Below are positions 1 through 10,975 of a stretch of DNA of 64,000 nt, piece by piece; the stretch's first letter is position 1; every line of letters begins with the position of its first letter. The DNA is from Torreya grandis (lineage: Eukaryota > Streptophyta > Pinopsida > Cupressales > Taxaceae): positions 6,067,501 through 6,131,500 of the forward strand of contig JARHVA010000081.1 of assembly GCA_037957365.1 (NCBI GenBank), written 5' to 3'. The notes under the pieces were generated by a model that saw nothing but the letters and a program-made list of their open reading frames with translations, was not told the DNA's origin and did not search any database. Both the position numbers and the translations under genes were made by a program.

Positions 1-553
1 TTCAACAGTTCAATGGTTCAAGCCTCTTTATGTGCTTAGGTGCTCACTGATAGACATTTCTGATTGAACCTAAGCTTTGAACCAAAAGACATTGAACCAA
101 AAGATGAAGCAAACATTGAACTTGCTACTGATGTTTGCCAATGGAGATTTATGTTTGAACCAAGGCACTAAAATGATCCCAAAAAATGATTAAGTGTTGA
201 AAAATTAATTATCAAAACCACTTGCAGAAGCCTTTGAACCTATAAAAATGAACCTTCCTGTAGAGTCCGTAGATTTTCCTTTCCTACATAGTCTATAGAT
301 TTTCTTCCTACTGAGTCTGTAGATTCAAGCCTGTAGAGTCAGTAGATTTTCCTTTTCTTTCATAGTTCGTAGATTTTATTCCTGTTGAGTCCATAGATTC
401 AAGCCTACAGAGTCTATAGATTTATGAAAAGCTTAAAAACTAAAGAATTTGAATGCCCAAGACAAATTTTGAAAAGGGAAGAGATAATTTTGGTCTGTAG
501 GACCAAAATAATTCAAATGTTGTCCCAAAAATGAGTGATATTTTTGGGGGACA
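1..553 (-). repeat. Element A 3' LTR, U3 part (cut by window edge)
   Basis: On the minus strand this LTR starts with TGTCCCCC at 553. It opens with two hairpin-forming segments (521-552 and 487-509). Between about 250 and 425 it carries six or seven degenerate copies of a unit reading like ACTCTACAGG followed by an A-rich spacer. Further on (1-240) there are several copies of GGTTCAA. Both repeat types also occur in the U3 of the Tat-2 LTR at 42,760-43,335, which supports the assignment. The sequence just before the LTR on the minus strand (554-575) has no good polypurine tract. The rest of the LTR lies outside the window. Confidence 0.66.
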
Positions 554-1254
554 ATAGCTGGCTCCAGTTGGGGAACTATCAATTTCAAAAAGAATTAAAA
601 GGAGTAGAATCCAAAATATCTAGTGTCTTCATGTGTACCATTGGGTTACGGAGTCATGCTACCCAAAAATGAAAGGCATCAAAAATGAAAACAAACAAAA
701 CAAAACAAAATTGAAAAACTGTACAAATATACATATATACAGATGCAAAGATCTGACACTTCAAGAGTTCAAATGTTTCAGATGATGCCTCTTGGGAGAT
801 AATGAAAATAATGCTCTATCCTGGTAAACCAATAGAAAACCGTTTTGCCCCCAGAAATGATGATGGGCAAATGAAGTTCTCCACTAGGAAACTGATTTTT
901 TGCATCTTCCTGTTGACTCTTTCTTTTTCTTGTTCTAAGGCAGGATGTGGTCTTCAAACTGGAAACCATAACTCCTTGCTCTCTTGGTGAAGGATTTCTT
1001 TGCCTAATTTTGATTTGTAGCAGCATGGTCCACCATCATAACTTGTTGTTCTACTGGTCCAGTCTATCACATGATTGGATTGTCCATATCATACTCTTAA
1101 CAAACTATCAAATTAACATATCCTTTGATGTGAATGAGTTTAACTTCTTCATCTTGAGACATCTTCAATTTAAGCAATAGAGATTCACATTCAGCTGTGT
1201 TGTTGTTGCTGACTTGTAAATTGCATGAAGGAAGAATATCTCCTTGATGAGATA
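554..1254 (-). other. Element A 3' region without recognised coding
   Basis: This 700 bp stretch lies between the end of the protease reading frame and the 3' LTR. The reverse transcriptase that normally follows is absent. A minus-strand open stretch of 82 codons (1,026-778) matches no family I know and is not clearly a gene. The region may be 3' UTR or the scar of a large deletion. Confidence 0.5.
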
Positions 1255-2976
1255 TCAACATAGTTCCAACTTCATCATTGGCAGAAGAATTGCTATATCA
1301 TCAGAAGTTGATCTCCTATCATATTTCTCTTCATTAGAGATGGAAGATCCTTCCTTGTTTATACTACATCCTACCAATTCTCCTGAAGTCTTGTTTGGAT
1401 CAATTCTTAGATTGTCAGCTACAGGACTTTCATCTATAAAAACATGAACATCCTCTATGGTAAAGAAATAATTACCCCTGCCTGAGGACTCAAACAAAAT
1501 TTGTACTGCAGGGGCTGATGTTTGGGTGACCATGTATTTTTCTTCTTTTTTAGGGAGCAATCTCTTCATCACGCCTTGGATAAGGATTCTTACCTCAGAC
1601 AGATCCATGCTTAGTTCTCCTCCCACGTCCTTGCAAAAATTTCATCCAAGCAAAATACCATAGGCTGCTGGAAAATCGGCCACCAAGACAGCCATCTTGA
1701 TTCTCTTATCTAGAAAGGCTACCAATGCAAATTATGCATCTTTAATTTGCCCTAACAATGGTACTTGTTTGTTCTCCATGGAGAAACATCTCCCAAATGT
1801 CTTGGTCAGTGTGAGATCAAAAGACTTAGCTACTTTAGCTAGCATGACATTATCAGATGCGTCTGAGTCTATAATACAATTACTCAACTTGTGGCCATTA
1901 CTTAACAAGGAAACATAAAAAACTTCTATTTTTCTAAGAGCAGCTGGGGGAGCAATGACCAGATTATTTGGAATAGGCATATTCTTTGGAGAATCAGGAG
2001 TTACTTTTTTATCCTTTTATCCTGCAGGGATGATTTGGTTTTTGACATATTGGACCAGCTTATTTAATTGATCAGGATTAGACTAAAAATATTCAAACTC
2101 GGACATTTGTATTTTTGTCTTTTTGACATGATCGATTATGTCAAATGGCTAAATTAACCTAGGCACAGAGAAAGGTACTTCAACTTTCTAAATTTTAGGA
2201 GGGATGGGAGGTGGGCTAGTTTGTGAATTAGAAGTAAAAGGGGAAGGTGCAATTGATGTATTTACCTTTTGGGTGATTACTGGATCTTTTGGCTGAAAAG
2301 GCAGAGTGGTTCCACGTTTAGCAATTGTGACTACTGGTTGTGGTTGCTCTTCTGTCTTCTCTTTATCAGCCTGATGGACTGATTAGTTTTTAGACCTGGT
2401 AAACACTACATATGATCCATCAAAAGCTTCTCCTTTGCTTTCAAGTTTATCCTGGTAATTCAGGAAACCAATGTGGGAGTCACCAGCTAATTCTTCTTGA
2501 TTGTCTTCAAGGAGATCAACATCATTTTCTTGATATAATTTAGGTTGATAAGAGAATTATGATTCTACTTCAAGATATCCCATTGCTAAATTGGTTGGAG
2601 GAGCTTCCAAGGCAAGTTTCCCTTATGGAGGAGGAAGATGATTTTTTTGCCCTTGATTCCTAGCAGCATTGCCCTAATATGACTGATTTGGGAATGTCCT
2701 TCTGTATGAAGAAGTAGAAGACATTCCTTGAGCCATTTGCTTTTTGAGAGCAAGCAACTCATTTGCTAATTTTTACACCATTAGATTTGTGGTGCCTGTA
2801 GATGTTTATTCAGAATATGATGAAGCTCTATTTCTATTTGGATCTCTTCTTATCTTCCTTGCTAAGATGAGATCATCTTCTACTTTAGTGGCCAAAAGTT
2901 GAGCTGCAGCAAGATCTATTTGACCAGCATGTCTTAAGAGAAAACTGACTTTAGGTAGCTGAGAATTAATGAAAAA
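1255..2976 (-). pseudogene. Element A gag tail and aspartic protease remnant
   Basis: This continues the gag reading on the minus strand. The first 900 bp give a low-complexity gag tail rich in Pro, Gln and Ser, with scattered stops and no clear zinc knuckle. The protease follows at about 2,000-1,580. Its active-site block reads NCIIDSDASD where retropepsins have DSGAS or DTGAS, so the Gly is lost. A later block, GILLG and then FCKDVGGELSMDLS, matches the usual end of Tat-type proteases. One in-frame TAA at about 1,730 splits the domain at a place where Gln would be CAA. The frame then stays open to 1,255, giving 123 codons. A retropepsin of a Tat-type element is fairly certain; activity is excluded. 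Confidence 0.68.
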
Positions 2977-3692
2977 TCATTTGAGATTCTTAGCTGTAGG
3001 TCTAGCAATTATAGGGATTCTATTTCTTAGTTTGTCAAATTTGGCTATGAAGTCTCTCATAGGCTCATAAGGCTCTTTTTTCATCTGTGTAAGTTGAGCC
3101 AAAAGTGTATGTGCATCTTCTATAGGTTTGAATTTGGCTTCAAACTTAGCTTTGAGAGTATTCCAATCAGTCACAGACCGCCCTGTAGATGATAAAACCA
3201 ATCTGCAGCATCACCTTGTAATGTCTCTACAAAAAGCGTAACTACTACATCTTCAAATTCTACTTTGATTACTCCACAAGCTATGCTGAAAGCTGCAATG
3301 TGCTCATCAGGGTGAACTTTCCCATCACCATAGAATTTGGGGAAGTTCTTCCTAGAATTGCATGAAAGCTCATGTAGAGGTGGAGTAAGATTGAGAGGAC
3401 CAAAATAATTACCCCAGGGACCTTGAACTACCATTATAGGATTCAAAAAAGGAGGGATAACAAATCTTAGAGGAGTAATTATAGGTACAGCTTTATCAAT
3501 AGCAAAAGTAGATACTTCATCTAGCAATGGAGATCTAGTTTTAGTAGGAGGAAAACTCTTGGTTCGTTGGAGACAAGATGGTGAAGGAAACAAATCAAAA
3601 TCACTTTTTTGTACTAACTCAAATATAGGATCAATGATACCTTTATCCCTTTGGCTTCGTGTATACCTCAAATCTACCAAATTGTGAAACAA
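2977..3692 (-). pseudogene. Element A gag (retrotransposon gag domain), one frameshift
   Basis: Capsid-type gag on the minus strand. The first part (3,692-3,171, 173 codons) has the entry block FPKFYGDGKVHPDEHIAAF and then GDAADWFYHL, the core of the retrotransposon gag family. The second part (3,201-2,977) continues in another frame with DWNTLKAKFEAKF and a block like YEPMRDFIAKFDKL. The two join without loss of homology, so a single frameshift near 3,180-3,200 broke the gene. Gag would form the particle that packages element RNA. It sits just downstream of the primer site, as expected. Confidence 0.8.
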
Positions 3693-3806
3693 ACGTGGAA
3701 AAGAATTGACCTTGCTTCAGTTAAAGCTTGAGGATTTAAACTTTGCATTCTTTCCCAGTTAGTGTGGAGGTGAATGGATATATTATAAATGGATAATGGA
3801 TATGAT

Positions 3807-3825
3807 ATCCCCAGTGGAGTTGCCA
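3807..3825 (-). promoter_or_regulatory. Element A primer-binding site, tRNA-Arg type
   Basis: On the minus strand this reads TGGCAACTCCACTGGGGAT. It is complementary, with one mismatch, to the 3' end of the plant tRNA-Arg whose acceptor strand ends GGAGTCG plus CCA (recalled, not searched). Such a primer site is known from Tat/Ogre-type elements. It fixes the orientation of element A and places its 5' LTR to the right. Confidence 0.68.
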
Positions 3826-3833
3826 AAAATTAT

Positions 3834-4970
3834 TGGTTGAATATTTTGTCGATCAGTGTACTGATAAACAAAATAGGTCTGATCAGCCAAAGTAGGAATA
3901 TTAGTCATCCAAGTGTGTAGGTTTACCACATCAGAAGGAAATTGATCTCTCCTCTCATCAAGGGGAGGTTCCCTATAGATAGACTATATATATATATATA
4001 TATATATATGAATAGAAAATAATACTCAAGGGTAAGACAAACCATCCATCTCTCTTCCTTCAAAGATGATGCGTGCAAATCATAGGAGAAACTCAAGGAA
4101 AATTATAGAAAGCACTCCTCTTCTTTAAAAAGTACTATTCAATAAGCCACAAGAATACTCCAGATAGTAACAACAAAATGTAACAAAATAAGTAATAACT
4201 AGCAAAATGAGATGCAGCACAAAGTCTCCACCTGAATCACTCAAGAGTAAGATATGAAGGACAATAAGGGCACAAAGTCTTCTCAAAGTTTTTTACACAG
4301 AAATAAAAAGAAAACACATTGAAAGGCAATTATGGAGGCACAAAGTCTCTCCATAATTTATTCTTTAGGACACCTTTCTGACTAATTTCACTAATCCTGC
4401 TTGTTGAATTAAAGGAATAGAAAATACATCAAGGAAAAAGACAAGAACAATTTCCTTAACAACAAAGATATCATAACACAAAGTCTGAAAAACCATTTGC
4501 TTTCTTATTCCAATAACAAAATATGATAAACAAACTGAGCTCAAAGTCTTAGAAGTGCCTTTCAATTTGGGCAAAGGTTCATTCTGATTGTCAAAAAAGA
4601 GATCCATTTACAATAGAAGAAAGTCCATTATATAGCCATTTCAAGGACTCAAGAATAGTAACACATCATGCTATGTTGGAATCTATTAAGAAGACAGGCT
4701 AGAACTTGGGGGCATTTTACCCATTTGATTTTATCAATGTAGGGAAACAAGTCATGCTTATTGAAAGTGTGAAACTCTCAATGTCTAGCTGGTGATCTGA
4801 TCTTACCTTCATCATTCCTCATTTCTTGGTTAATTGAATCGGGTCCTGGATTCAACTTGCTATTCTATTCCTTCCTCGCTTTCTACTAGTCTTGGCCTTG
4901 AATTTTGGGAATGCATTTTGGTCTATAAGTTCAAAGGATTAATAGTTATTTTGTTGTCTTCAATTTGACA
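3834..4970 (-). repeat. Element A 5' LTR (R-U5 and part of U3)
   Basis: This is inferred to be the LTR because it lies directly upstream (minus strand) of the primer site. A TATA box, CTATATAATGG, lies at about 4,628-4,638 on the minus strand, so transcription would begin near 4,600. The transcribed part holds an AT dinucleotide run and five scattered copies of a motif containing ACAAAGTCT on the plus strand (4,218 to 4,545). The right limit is uncertain and I could not check it against the 3' LTR. Confidence 0.5.
3985..4009. repeat. (TA)n microsatellite, 12 units
   Basis: Pure TA run inside the U5 of element A. The Tat-2 LTR has a TA run at a comparable place (45,248), so the position may be ancestral and the lengths due to slippage. 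Confidence 0.9.
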
Positions 4971-4974
4971 TTTG

Positions 4975-6180
4975 TGCACCCAAATTCACCATACCAATGT
5001 GGCTCAAAAGAATGTTCTCCCTTGATCAAGCATCTTTGTCTTTATCAACAAAGGTGGCAAACTCCTCCAATATCTCAAGAACACTCCATATAACCTAGGC
5101 TCATGATTCCAAATCACTAAACTATCCTATCAATGAAACTTAAAAAAAACATCAATGATCAAATGCAAAGGATCGTGGAAATAATTTAACATTATAACTT
5201 TGCAATATTCAAGCTTAAAATTCATGTCCATGGCTTCTCTACGTATAGAATTTTGAGATTGGTCAAGATCAACCATGATCATCCATCTCAAGATTAAGAT
5301 GTGTGGCCATTGATAATCATAATGTTTAAAATTAAATCCATAATTATCTTCATCATGAACTTGGAAGAAGGGGAATTGAAGAGGCATAGGAGGCATTAAC
5401 TAGGCATGGGTGACCCATAATCCTGATGTTTGTAGCATTTATGGCCTAGGGATGTCTTCATAAGAAATGATGTCACATGATGATGCAGTTAATAGGAATC
5501 AATTTTAAAAAATAAATATTTAACAACTCTCATGGAAAATCCACTTAAGCTCTTGATTTGGATTAATTAGCCTTAAAAAAAGTTAATCAACATTTTACAA
5601 TTATTTGAAAATTGGCCCTCAATTAATCAAAATGATCATAAAGTCATATTATTGGGTCATAATTTGATTGGAGAGGAACTGAAAGATGATGTTAGATGCA
5701 TTGGAGCTGTATTCCCATTTAGGATTTTGCTAACACCAAATAACAAAGGTATGTGACATGTACCAATGAATTAGAAGAAAAGAGTGATCTAGAGCACTAA
5801 ATGGCAAAATAGTCATTTTGACTCGAAATGATCTGATCAAAGTTAGCTATACCATAAAATGCATTGCCCTATTTAGGGATACTTTGACTTAAACTAGCAC
5901 TTTTAAGTGACAAGTTTGAACCATTTAGGGCATTTATGGATTTTGACCTAAAATGTGCATTTGAGTGTAATTTGAGTAAGATTGACAATTTCAACATAAA
6001 TGGTGCTAGGAATTAGATGTCTACATTTTGCCCCTATTTGAGAAGGTGTAGGGAAACATTTATGTGAAGAAACATCTTTTCAAAGAAAAGAGTTTTCAAG
6101 GAGAAATTAGAACATACCCATGGGCTTAAAAATGAACTCACCTTTCCAAGTTTTTTGTATTTACTTAGTTGTTTAAATTA
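4975..6180 (-). repeat. Inverted 3' end of a family-B element (LTR, polypurine tract, 3' UTR stub)
   Basis: The reverse complement of this stretch aligns with the 3' end of element B at about 18,550-19,725. The LTR part runs on the minus strand from 6,025 (TGTAGACATC) to about 4,975, where the match stops roughly 150 bp before the expected LTR end. The polypurine tract AAATAGGGGCAAAA lies just upstream at 6,026-6,041, and 100-150 bp of matching 3' UTR lies beyond it. Both pieces are in the order expected for a minus-strand 3' end, yet what follows on the right is the plus-strand leader of element B. No body of a minus-strand element is present. Confidence 0.8.
6026..6041 (-). promoter_or_regulatory. 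Polypurine tract of the inverted family-B 3' end
   Basis: Minus strand TCAAATAGGGGCAAAA directly precedes the LTR start at 6,025. It matches AAATAGGGGTAAAA before the 3' LTR of element B at 18,654-18,669. This is the priming site for plus-strand DNA synthesis. Confidence 0.7.
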
Positions 6181-7659
6181 AATCTTTGTTTGGTAAAAAG
6201 AGGGGTGCCGCATGTATGCTCTTCCATTTTTCCCCTTTAGGTAACCCTTGGAATCAAAATTACCATTCCTATTGCAAGCAACCTAGTCTAAGGCTTAGAG
6301 ATAATGTCATCTAAAGCTCTCCCCAAAAACTCGTTAAAGTTTGGGTGATCTTGAAAATGACCCTAATGTCTTTCTATTTTATGCTTTCTTTTTTCTTATG
6401 AAAACTTGTATTAAGAGGGGGACATCATTACCTCCTACAATTTATTTAGGGAATCTTTGACCTAGGGTTTCATCTCCTAACATTGAATTCATTTGGATCC
6501 TAATTAGAGTTTTACATGGGATGTATATGCATTTGGACATCACACTACACTGAGTGAACCACATGATGTAGTGGTTGTCAAAAGGTTTAGAACTTTTTAC
6601 AAATAACCAATGCCATGATCACCCAATTTATATGCTTGTATTTTGCATTGTTTGACATGAAAGTTATTGTGTAATTGATTCCCCTAAAATGATTGAAAAC
6701 TTGCTAGTTTAGTAGACCCCACTTTGCCATACCTTGTCAGTTTAGAATTAAAATGTTTGGTTTTTGTCATTAGCTTACTTGGTCTTGATTTGTGTCTAAA
6801 ACTACTTGTTAATTCATTAAACTTAAACACAACACATTGTCCTCAATTTTCTTGAGCAAGGGAGGCATTATGTTGTCCAATTGGAAAATTCATCTTTTCC
6901 TTGTTCAAATTTTTATCAAAAACTTTGTGTCATGTCATCCACTTTGGCATAGTCATGCTTCCCAATTGAGTCTAGATCTTTCACCTAATTTATTTAAATC
7001 CTTAATTTATAATCCACATTCAAAATTGAACCTTTCTAAGTTCTAAGGGTTAACCATTTGCATACTAAGCTTGTTCTAACTTGGTTTCAATTTTCCATTT
7101 GGATTGAAGGTCATTTATTAAAACTCAACATCACATTATCATCTTGGTGGACTCAAGTCATCTTGCGTATTGATCATGTTTTGAGTCCTAGAACATATTT
7201 TATCATGCTGGAATTATGTGGCAACGTTGTGCCACCTATCTGGTCCTAGCTTTATACTTAATAATTTGCGTATGTTTTTACATCTTGAGTTGCTTCGTTC
7301 ATTTTTTTTCTTTGTAATACAAAGAGATTTCCTCTAAACTTCTAGGGTCAACTTGTCAAAATTGAAACTAGATTTTACAGTATGGGTGTATCATAAAGAT
7401 CTAGGCTTTAGTGTACTAGTTTTCACATTGGATCTTTGAGTTACCTTAACCTCTTCCGATCTATATGATTTCAACCTTACCAAAGGTTGAGTAAACTCAT
7501 GAACTAAATATTATAAATTATACATGGTTTCAAACCACCCTCCCTTATAGTCTCATTATTACCTTGGTTATTTATTTAAAAGAGAGCCAAAGCATACTTT
7601 GTTTGGTTGCCAAGCATTGGTCCAAAGTTATTAAAACATACATAACAACTCTTTTAGAC
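6180..7659 (+). other. Element B leader (5' UTR), truncated at its left end
   Basis: This non-coding stretch before gag aligns in direct orientation with 22,510-24,280, the leader of the second family copy. A clear block is the shared text around CATCACACTACACTGAGT (6,539) and its counterpart near 22,969. Such long leaders are common in Tat elements. Small open stretches on the plus strand (6,837-7,249) are not conserved as proteins. Confidence 0.7.
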
Positions 7660-9715
7660 ATGACTCAAAGGTTCACTCGTAGTGGGGCCTATTATGGCCT
7701 TAGTTATGAAGATGAGTAGTTTTATGATGGATAAGATAACCCCATTGTTTTGGATGATATCCCCACAACAGTAGGATCTAAAGATGATTACAATGAATAT
7801 CAACCTCAAGAAGATCAAGATGAATCTCTTTTCAGATTGATAGAATTAGGTGCTAGACTACCTTCTGACTTTCCTACAGAACAATTACATACCTTAGTTA
7901 GAGAAGGAGAAAAATGACAACAAGAGCAAGCTTTTTCATGAATAGACACACCTTCTTCCTCTAATAGAGGAAAAGAAATACAAATAGAGTCAAAACCTAC
8001 AAATCTAGATCTTTTAGATAAGATCAAGATAATAAGTCAACAACATGTAGATCAACTTGTCATAGACTTAACTAACCCCCTATTTTCCACTTCAATTCAT
8101 AATGATGCTTCGAAAGAATAAGGAAATGTGGTTGAAAATATGAAACAAATATTAGATGAGGACATTACCATAATGGATCAAGGTAATATAAATAAACATT
8201 TAAAGTCATAAGAGACCTTAAAAACTCAAAAACCTAAACATTGAGTTCGAATTAAGGAAATAGCTCAAGACAATTTGGCTAGTTCTATTCAACCAACCCA
8301 AAAATTGGTAAATAAACATAGAAATTTCCAAAATCAAAAAAGTACAAAATAATGAAATTCATGGAATGTTTTACAATCCAAGAATTAATGGTCTATATTC
8401 TTAGTTCAAGGAGCAAATCAAAACCAAGTCATGGATCAAAAGGTGTACACTCCCTATAGATCCACACAAAACTAGGGGCACATTCCACCCTAATAGAAAA
8501 TAAAATAGGGGCACATTCCACCCCAAAAACATCATATTCAATCCAAAAATACACCAAACATGCAAGAATGGAATTCTATGAAGGAAATTGTTCAAAGATT
8601 GGAGACAAATAACAGAGTCAAAAAGTACAAATTAGATGAGATATGCCCATATCCATTTGATTTATATACTCTCCAAAACTCCTTTCCACCTCATTTTGAG
8701 GTACCCAAATTTGACAAATATAAAGGAAAATGAGATCCATATGAGCACATACAAGTATTATTCATCTTATGTTAATAGGTTTCTTATATTAGTGAGTACT
8801 TACTATGACTATTTCCATGGAGTTTAATAAGATAAGCTCTTGATTGACTATTTAAAATACCCAAGGGATCAATTAAAGATTAGAAAGACTTATCGAAAAA
8901 AATTGTTAACCATTTCTTATATAACATAGAACATGAATTAACTATTGTTGACTTATGCAAATCCAAGCAGCGTGATGGTGAAAGTTTCACCACATATCTA
9001 CAAAGATGGATAGTATTGGCAGGCTACTTTCAACATAATTTTCTAGATAAATAGTTGGTTGATATCTTTGCATAGAATTTACATCTTGAAGTTGTGCATA
9101 ATCTATGGTTAGCTTTTGCTAACTCATTTGAATAAATTATTAATAAAGGAGTGTAGATTGAGAAGGCTCTTATTGCTAAAGGCCTTATTAAGATTTTTAT
9201 GCAAGGCCAAGCATCTAATTAGACTAAATCACTGATTCAAATAGTTATGTAGGATATGCCTAAAGGCTTTAGTAAAAATAAGAACATGGTTGGAAATGGG
9301 GTGACCAAAACAAGACATGTATAAATGGTATAGGCTATGCCTCCTCCAAATGTACAAATAACTCCCCCAAATCCAGTACCTACTTTGCAGAGACAACCTC
9401 CATGAAGGACATTTAATAATAATTTTAGTTTCTTTAGTAAGTTAAGAGAATCAGTTGAAACAATGTTACAAAATTTTGTTGTAGTTAATTTAATTGTATG
9501 GTTAGTATTAAGGCCATTTCCTCAAGATCAACCAAAACTAGATTAGTACAAAGAGAATAAATGGTGTAACTTTCATCGTGTTGCTAGTCTTGGTACATAT
9601 CATTGCATTCAATTATGACATATTATTGAGGACTTTATTGAAAGTGGTGAACTAGAAATTAAGTTGGCCCCTAATTAAGACACAGATCAAGATATGGGAA
9701 TCTACAAAGACCCCT
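7660..9715 (+). pseudogene. Element B gag remnant with zinc knuckle
   Basis: Gag starts with a short conserved block around RFTRSG at 7,660-7,690, shared with the other copy at 24,270. A second block, FPPHFEVPKFDKYKGK (about 8,680-8,730), is the entry to the capsid domain. A degenerate zinc knuckle of the Tat type lies at 9,560-9,606 (WCNFH, then C). Many in-frame stops interrupt it. The product would be the particle protein; none can be made now. Translated domains match the copy at 24,275-26,647, which defines the family. Confidence 0.7.
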
Positions 9716-10559
9716 TTCCTCGACATGATCCACCACCACCAAGAAATAATTGAAATGCTCATAATTAAGGACAAAGGTAGAATCAGAACCAACACCAAGG
9801 TCAAAATGATAATGAGCATAATTGAGATCATAATGCCCATACTAATAATGTGGCTTATAATAATGTACCTTATGACTATAATAATATTGTGGGATGTATT
9901 TCTACAACCCACATTTCCACTATTATTATAAAACCATGTAGCCAATATTGTGTTCCTCGTAACATGGGACCCATCATTATAGGGTCAACACCCTCTCCCC
10001 TAGTAAAACCATGTTGAGTTTGCATCATCATGTTGCTACTCCATTTACATAGGTTACTAATCCTAAACAAAAACACCTTTATTCTAATTATAAAGGCTCT
10101 CATTGATCCAAAATTGTAGAAATATAGTTAGTCACCTGTGAGGCACCATCCAAGGCCCTTTACCTTCATCTTCTAATTATAACACCTCCTTTCCACCTCT
10201 AGGTTATGCAGTCACAATTAGATGCCCATGAGTTACCATCCAGGGCCCTTAACCCACTTCTTCCATAAAACCTAATGAAAACATTTTGCCAATGGTTCTA
10301 AAGTCGAATACTATCCCACCAAAGACTAAAATAGTTAAATCCACAATTCAAAGGCCTTATAGTCTAATAGATCAATTAGATAAAACCCCTACACCAATTT
10401 CCATATTAGAACTCTTATAGACATTTGATGTCCATAAAACCATCTTTAACAAACTTTTGCAAGAGTCTATTGTGATTAATGATATAAAACTTGATCATTT
10501 CCAAAACCTAGTTGGACACTTATCTTCATTTTGACAAATCACATTTGATAAAAAAAAAG
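9716..10559 (+). other. Element B gag-protease spacer
   Basis: Low-complexity region rich in Asn, His and Tyr codons, which are AAT and CAT heavy, between the zinc knuckle and protease. Open stretches on both strands (9,652-9,945 minus; 9,725-9,931 plus) arise from this base composition. No domain is recognised. Confidence 0.5.
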
Positions 10560-10975
10560 GCATGTCCACCCTCAACCCAAACCATAATAACCCACTATAC
10601 ATTAAGATAATCATTACAGATCACAAGATCAAGTAGGTTATTATAGATAATGGTTTAGGGATGAACATCATATCTCTTAAATTGGTATGATGATTGGGCT
10701 ATATAGATAAACACATTTAGCCAAAAACATTACAATCAAGGCTTACAATAATGCTGAGAGGGAGTCATCTGGTATAATTTGGTTACCAGTCATAGTTGGG
10801 TCTATTTATCATCACACATTATTCCATATTATAGATATTGAGCTTCTTTATAACATACTTATTAGTCATCCTTATATCCATGAAGTAAAAGTAGTCTCAT
10901 CTACTCTTCACCAATGCCTTAAGTTTCCCCATGATGGGATCAAGGTTACTATTCCCATTGATTAGTAACCATATC
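10560..10975 (+). pseudogene. Element B aspartic protease remnant
   Basis: The active-site block reads VIIDNG at about 10,630-10,650, followed by MNIIS. The DNG triad in place of DSG or DTG is usual for Tat proteases. Several stops follow, and the downstream part of the fold is poorly preserved. The enzyme would cut the gag-pol polyprotein in the particle. Confidence 0.6.

Larger units (their letters stand above)
1..4970 (-). mobile_element. Element A: non-autonomous Tat-like Gypsy element (gag-PR only)
   Basis: Minus-strand LTR retrotransposon. Reading leftwards: probable 5' LTR (about 4,970 to 3,834), tRNA-Arg-type primer site (3,807-3,825), gag (3,692-2,977), gag tail and protease (2,976-1,255), a 700 bp stretch without recognisable pol, and the start of a 3' LTR (553 to the window edge). 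The internal region is only about 3.3 kb. I find no reverse transcriptase, RNase H or integrase between protease and 3' LTR, so the element would need helper enzymes. The 3' LTR is cut by the window, so the two LTRs cannot be compared. The left part of the 5' LTR is well placed by the primer site; its right limit is a guess, set where an inverted LTR of family B begins. An internal deletion of a full Tat element is the alternative. Confidence 0.72.

Noticed and set aside
5130..5396. 88-codon minus-strand frame
   Set aside because: It lies in the inverted family-B LTR and is not kept in the other LTR copies.
9652..9945. 97-codon minus-strand stretch rich in Ile and Met
   Set aside because: It is antisense to the Asn/His-rich gag spacer of element B; the composition explains it.
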